A DNA stretch of 64,000 nt, from assembly GCF_029227915.1 (NCBI RefSeq), contig NC_079888.1, positions 22,610,001-22,674,000 of the forward strand, given 5' to 3'. Made by a program: the position numbers and the translations under genes. The stretch comes from Hydractinia symbiolongicarpus (lineage: Eukaryota > Cnidaria > Hydrozoa > Anthoathecata > Hydractiniidae). The notes under the pieces were generated by a model. It was not told the origin of the DNA. It worked only from the letters and a program-made list of their open reading frames with translations, and made no database searches. Of this stretch, positions 62,531 through 64,000 are shown piece by piece; position 1 is the first letter of the stretch; the number at the start of each line of letters is the position of its first letter.

Positions 62531-64000
62531 TCGTTGTGGAAATGAGTTTACTCACAGGGTACTTTCTTTGTATACATTTGACTATACATGCCAAGCCCGG
62601 GATTTACGGGAAATCGCGGGTTTTCGTTTGTCGGCGATTAAACTGCTTTTATTCAGCGTCTCATCAAAAATGAAAACATTCTTGAAAACTACAAGTCTCA
62701 TGCGTTTTAGTGGTGAAATAAGAATTTAAGAAATCGTTTGGGAAATGAGTTTACTCCCTGGGTACTTTCTTTGTATACTTTTGACTATACGGGCCGAGTA
62801 CGAAATTTACGGGAAATCGCAGGTTTTCGTTTGCCGGCGATTAAACTTCTTTTATTCAGCGTCTCATCAAAAATGAAAACATTTTTGAAAACTACAAGTC
62901 TCATGCGTTTTAATGGTGAAAAAATAATTTAAAAAATCGTTCGGGAAATGAGTTTACACCCTGGGTACTTTCTTTGTATACTTTTGACTATACGGGCCGA
63001 GTCCGGGATTTACGGGAAATCGCAGGTTTTCGTTTGCCGGCGATTAAACTTCTTTTATTCAGCGTCTCATCAAAAATGAAAACATTTTTGAAAACTACAA
63101 GTCTCATACGTTTTAGTGGTGAAAAAATAATTTAAAAATTCGTTCGGGAAATGAGTTTACTCACAGGGTACTTCCTTTGTATACATTCGACTATACGGGC
63201 CAAGCCCGGGATTTACGGGAAATCGCGGGTTTTCGTTCTCCCAGGATTAAACCTCTTTCATTAAGCGTCTCATCAAAAATAAAAACATTTTTGAAAACTA
63301 CAAGTCTCATACGTTTTAGTGGTCAAAAAATAATTTAAAAAATCGTTCTGTAAATGAGTTTACTCACAGGGTACTTTCTTTGTATACATTCGACTATACA
63401 TGCCAAGCCCTGGATTTACGGGAAATCGCGGGTTTTCGTTTGCCGGCGATTAAACTGCTTTTATTCAGCGTCTCATCAAAAAGGAAAACATTTTTGAAAA
63501 CTACAAGTCTCATGCGTTTTAGTGGTGACAAAATAATTTAAAAAGTCGTTCGGGAAATGAGTTTACTACCTGGGTACTTTCTTTGTATACTTTTGACTAT
63601 ACGGGCCAAGCCAGAATTTATGGGAAATCGCGGGTTTTCGTTTGCTGGCGATTAAACTTCTTTTATTCAGCGTCTCATCAAAAATGAAAACATTTTTAAA
63701 AACTACAAGTCTTATGCGTTTTAGTGGTCAAAAAATAATTTAAAAAATCGTTCTGGAAATGAGTTTACTCACAGGGTACTTTCGTTGTATACATTCGACT
63801 ATACATGCCAAGCCCGGGATTTACGGGAAATCGCGGGTTTTCGTTTGTCGGCGATTAAACTGCTTTTATTCAGCGTCTCATCAAAAATGAAAACATTCTT
63901 GAAAACCACAAGTCTCATGCGTTTTAGTGGTGAAATAAGAATTTAAGAAATCGTTTGGGAAATAAGTTTACTCCCTGGGTACTTTCTTTGTATACTTTTG
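62530..64000. repeat. Terminal block, copy of about 60,503-61,972 (shift 2,027-2,028 bp)
   Basis: GTTCTGTAAATGAG recurs at 63,345 and AAGCCAGAATTT at 63,608. The rare GGGAAATAAGTTTACTCC of 61,933 recurs at 63,961. The window ends inside this copy, so the duplication continues beyond it. It starts with GTTGTGGAAATGAG at 62,533, a form otherwise seen near 21,256. Confidence 0.82.

Larger units (their letters stand above)
1..64000. repeat. Satellite DNA array, ~203-bp monomer, head to tail
   Basis: The window consists of about 315 direct copies of one monomer. Recognisable anchors such as GGGTACTTTC, GGCGATTAAAC, GTCTCATCA and GTGGTGAAA recur every 202-203 bp from the first line to the last, always on the same strand. 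The first bases (TTTACTCCCTGGG) and the last (CTTTGTATACTTTTG) both lie inside a monomer, so the array continues beyond both edges. I saw no insertion of unrelated sequence. Arrays of this kind are known from centromeres, pericentromeres and other constitutive heterochromatin of eukaryotes. An rDNA spacer subrepeat is possible but less likely given the length and absence of any rDNA. Species and family are not recognised. Confidence 0.99.
42271..64000. repeat. Array region D: second subfamily with gamma/delta/epsilon cassettes
   Basis: About 107 monomers. From about 42.3 kb onward, types nearly absent upstream appear. Gamma has CGCGGATTTTCG, GCGTCCCATCAAATATG and GCGTTTAGTGGTAAA. Delta has AAAAAGGAAAAC and GTGACAAAATAAT. 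Epsilon has TTTACTACCTGGG and GCCGGGATTTATGGG. Also present are beta forms with GCCCCGGATTT and GAAAACGCGGG. The TTTAAGGG/GGCAATTAAAC type and the AATGTAAAC type, so common before 42 kb, are not seen. Confidence 0.8.

Noticed and set aside
1-64000. CRISPR array
   Set aside because: The repeats are adjacent with no unique spacers, the unit is far too long, and there are no cas genes.
1-64000. Ribosomal-DNA spacer subrepeats or telomeric repeats
   Set aside because: No rRNA gene or telomere-like hexamer run occurs in 64 kb. Spacer subrepeat arrays are normally much shorter.

Overview
The whole window is one uninterrupted satellite-DNA array. A monomer of about 203 bp (202-203 bp in most copies, roughly 196-201 bp in a few with small deletions) repeats head to tail about 315 times, always in the same orientation, from base 1 to base 64,000. 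The array runs off both ends. I found no protein-coding gene, tRNA, rRNA, transposon, inversion or unrelated spacer. The open frames that recur are by-products of the repeat: 203 is not a multiple of 3, most start on TTG, and the A/T-rich end of each monomer supplies stops.

A homogeneous array with nested multi-monomer duplications is typical of eukaryotic centromeric, pericentromeric or other heterochromatic satellite DNA. I do not recognise the species or the satellite family. By hand count the consensus monomer is about 37% G+C and carries 12 CpG, about 1.7 times expectation, so it is not CpG-depleted. That fits a genome with little DNA methylation (many invertebrates, for example), but this is weak evidence.

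The monomer is bipartite. A stretch of about 60 bp is near 53% G+C; the remaining A/T-rich part is near 26%. It holds four short dyad symmetries, two of which overlap and exclude each other. Two main classes differ at two linked sites: alpha (TACTTTTGAC with TTATTCAGCG) and beta (ACATTCGAC with TTCATTAAGCG). Hybrids between them occur.

Layout (my own division). (A) 1 to about 9.7 kb is a mosaic with a three-monomer cassette containing an 8-bp deletion, and a 609-bp trimer repeated three times (6,660-8,486). (B) About 9.7-20.4 kb has a tandem 11-monomer duplication (shift 2,231 bp) and several dimer, 4-mer and 9-mer duplications. (C) About 20.4-42.3 kb has the largest and youngest-looking event, a tandem 19-monomer duplication (shift 3,855 bp, about 29.2-36.9 kb), plus dispersed paralogous blocks of 2-4 kb. 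(D) About 42.3-64 kb is a different subfamily, in which an ordered gamma-delta-epsilon monomer cassette recurs every 5-8 monomers in most cases.

The biology that can be read here is how the array evolves: unequal exchange between registers at many scales, conversion-like islands, and small deletions that mark joins. A centromere role is plausible but not shown by sequence alone.
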